NCBI RefSeq assembly: GCF_000769915.1
Contig: NZ_JRLV01000010.1
Location: 122,068-186,067 of the forward strand
Origin: Flavobacterium beibuense F44-8
GTDB taxonomy: Bacteria > Bacteroidota > Bacteroidia > Flavobacteriales > Flavobacteriaceae
DNA length: 64,000 bases
Direction of reading: 5' to 3'
Shown: one piece after another, positions 63,974 to 64,000 of the stretch
Numbering within the stretch: position 1 is the stretch's first letter
Layout of the letters: every line of letters starts with the position of its first letter
Notes under the pieces: generated by a model
What the model was told of the DNA's origin: nothing
Seen by the model: the letters and a program-made list of their open reading frames with translations, nothing else
Database searches by the model: none
Made by a program: the position numbers and the translations under genes

Positions 63974-64000
63974 TGCGGGTGATAGGACTCGAACCTACAC
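63974..64000 (-). tRNA. Partial tRNA, 3' end only (identity not determinable)
   Basis: On the minus strand the sequence shows a T loop GTAGG-TTCGAGT-CCTAT, acceptor 3' strand CACCCGC and discriminator A. CCA is not encoded. The anticodon lies beyond the window, so the amino acid cannot be named. Confidence 0.85.

Noticed and set aside
1..64000. CRISPR arrays, insertion sequences, prophage or integrative elements
   Set aside because: No spaced direct repeats, transposase, integrase or phage structural genes were recognised; tRNA-Gln at 44990 has no flanking attachment repeat that I could see.

Overview
The window comes from the chromosome of a Flavobacterium-like bacterium (Bacteroidota, Flavobacteriaceae). 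Several things point there: a full type IX secretion translocon gene (sprA), an alternative complex III operon fused to cytochrome oxidase genes, RprX/RprY-type two-component genes, an infB with a long Gln/Lys then Asn/Gly-rich N-terminus, few Shine-Dalgarno sequences, and the Bacteroidota promoter form (a TTG/TTTG -33 element and a TAnnTTTG -7 element) in front of many genes. The DNA is AT-rich and almost entirely coding. No insertion sequence, prophage or CRISPR array was seen. Most of the window is core genome.

Layout. 1-2157: tolC-hlyD efflux operon (minus), running off the left edge. 2296-3684: DUF4403 lipoprotein. 3700-8826 (minus): haem o synthase, two subunit III proteins and a subunit IV protein of a haem-copper oxidase, then a terminator and a second unit with a SCO-like protein, SCO1, a DUF420 protein and a tiny CxxC membrane protein, which looks like an oxidase copper/assembly module. 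9068-18630 (minus): ruvA, sprA, gcvH, vanZ-like and deoC. 18687-23191: malic enzyme and a two-component system. 23322-26909: small secreted proteins, queG, ruvB and a GNAT protein. 26996-38399 (minus): act operon ActA-F followed by coxB and coxA, one respiratory unit from quinol to oxygen, with a near-consensus promoter at 38484-38513 and a terminator at 26948-26975.

38616-45060: a SPOR protein, the infB-nusA-rimP operon with a terminator-like hairpin in its leader, a universal stress protein and tRNA-Gln. 45214-51887: two tandem, very similar DUF2723 membrane proteins (GT-C-like, relatives of eukaryotic TMEM260). 51949-57239: polysaccharide deacetylase, a cysteine-less thioredoxin-like protein, a membrane metallophosphoesterase and polA. 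57258-58733: a KAP-type P-loop NTPase, AT-rich and the most accessory-looking gene here. 58813-63831: serine hydrolase, LacI-type regulator, two exported ferritin-like proteins and a DUF502 protein. The right edge cuts a tRNA.

No clearly new multi-gene system is visible. The best leads are the rimP leader hairpin (possible attenuator), the DUF2723 pair (possible protein O-glycosylation enzymes), the KAP NTPase whose stop codon sits inside the polA terminator, the EF-hand-like loop in the DUF420 protein, the small CxxC protein beside SCO1, and the exported ferritin-like pair. All functions are inferred from reading the sequence; no database search was run.
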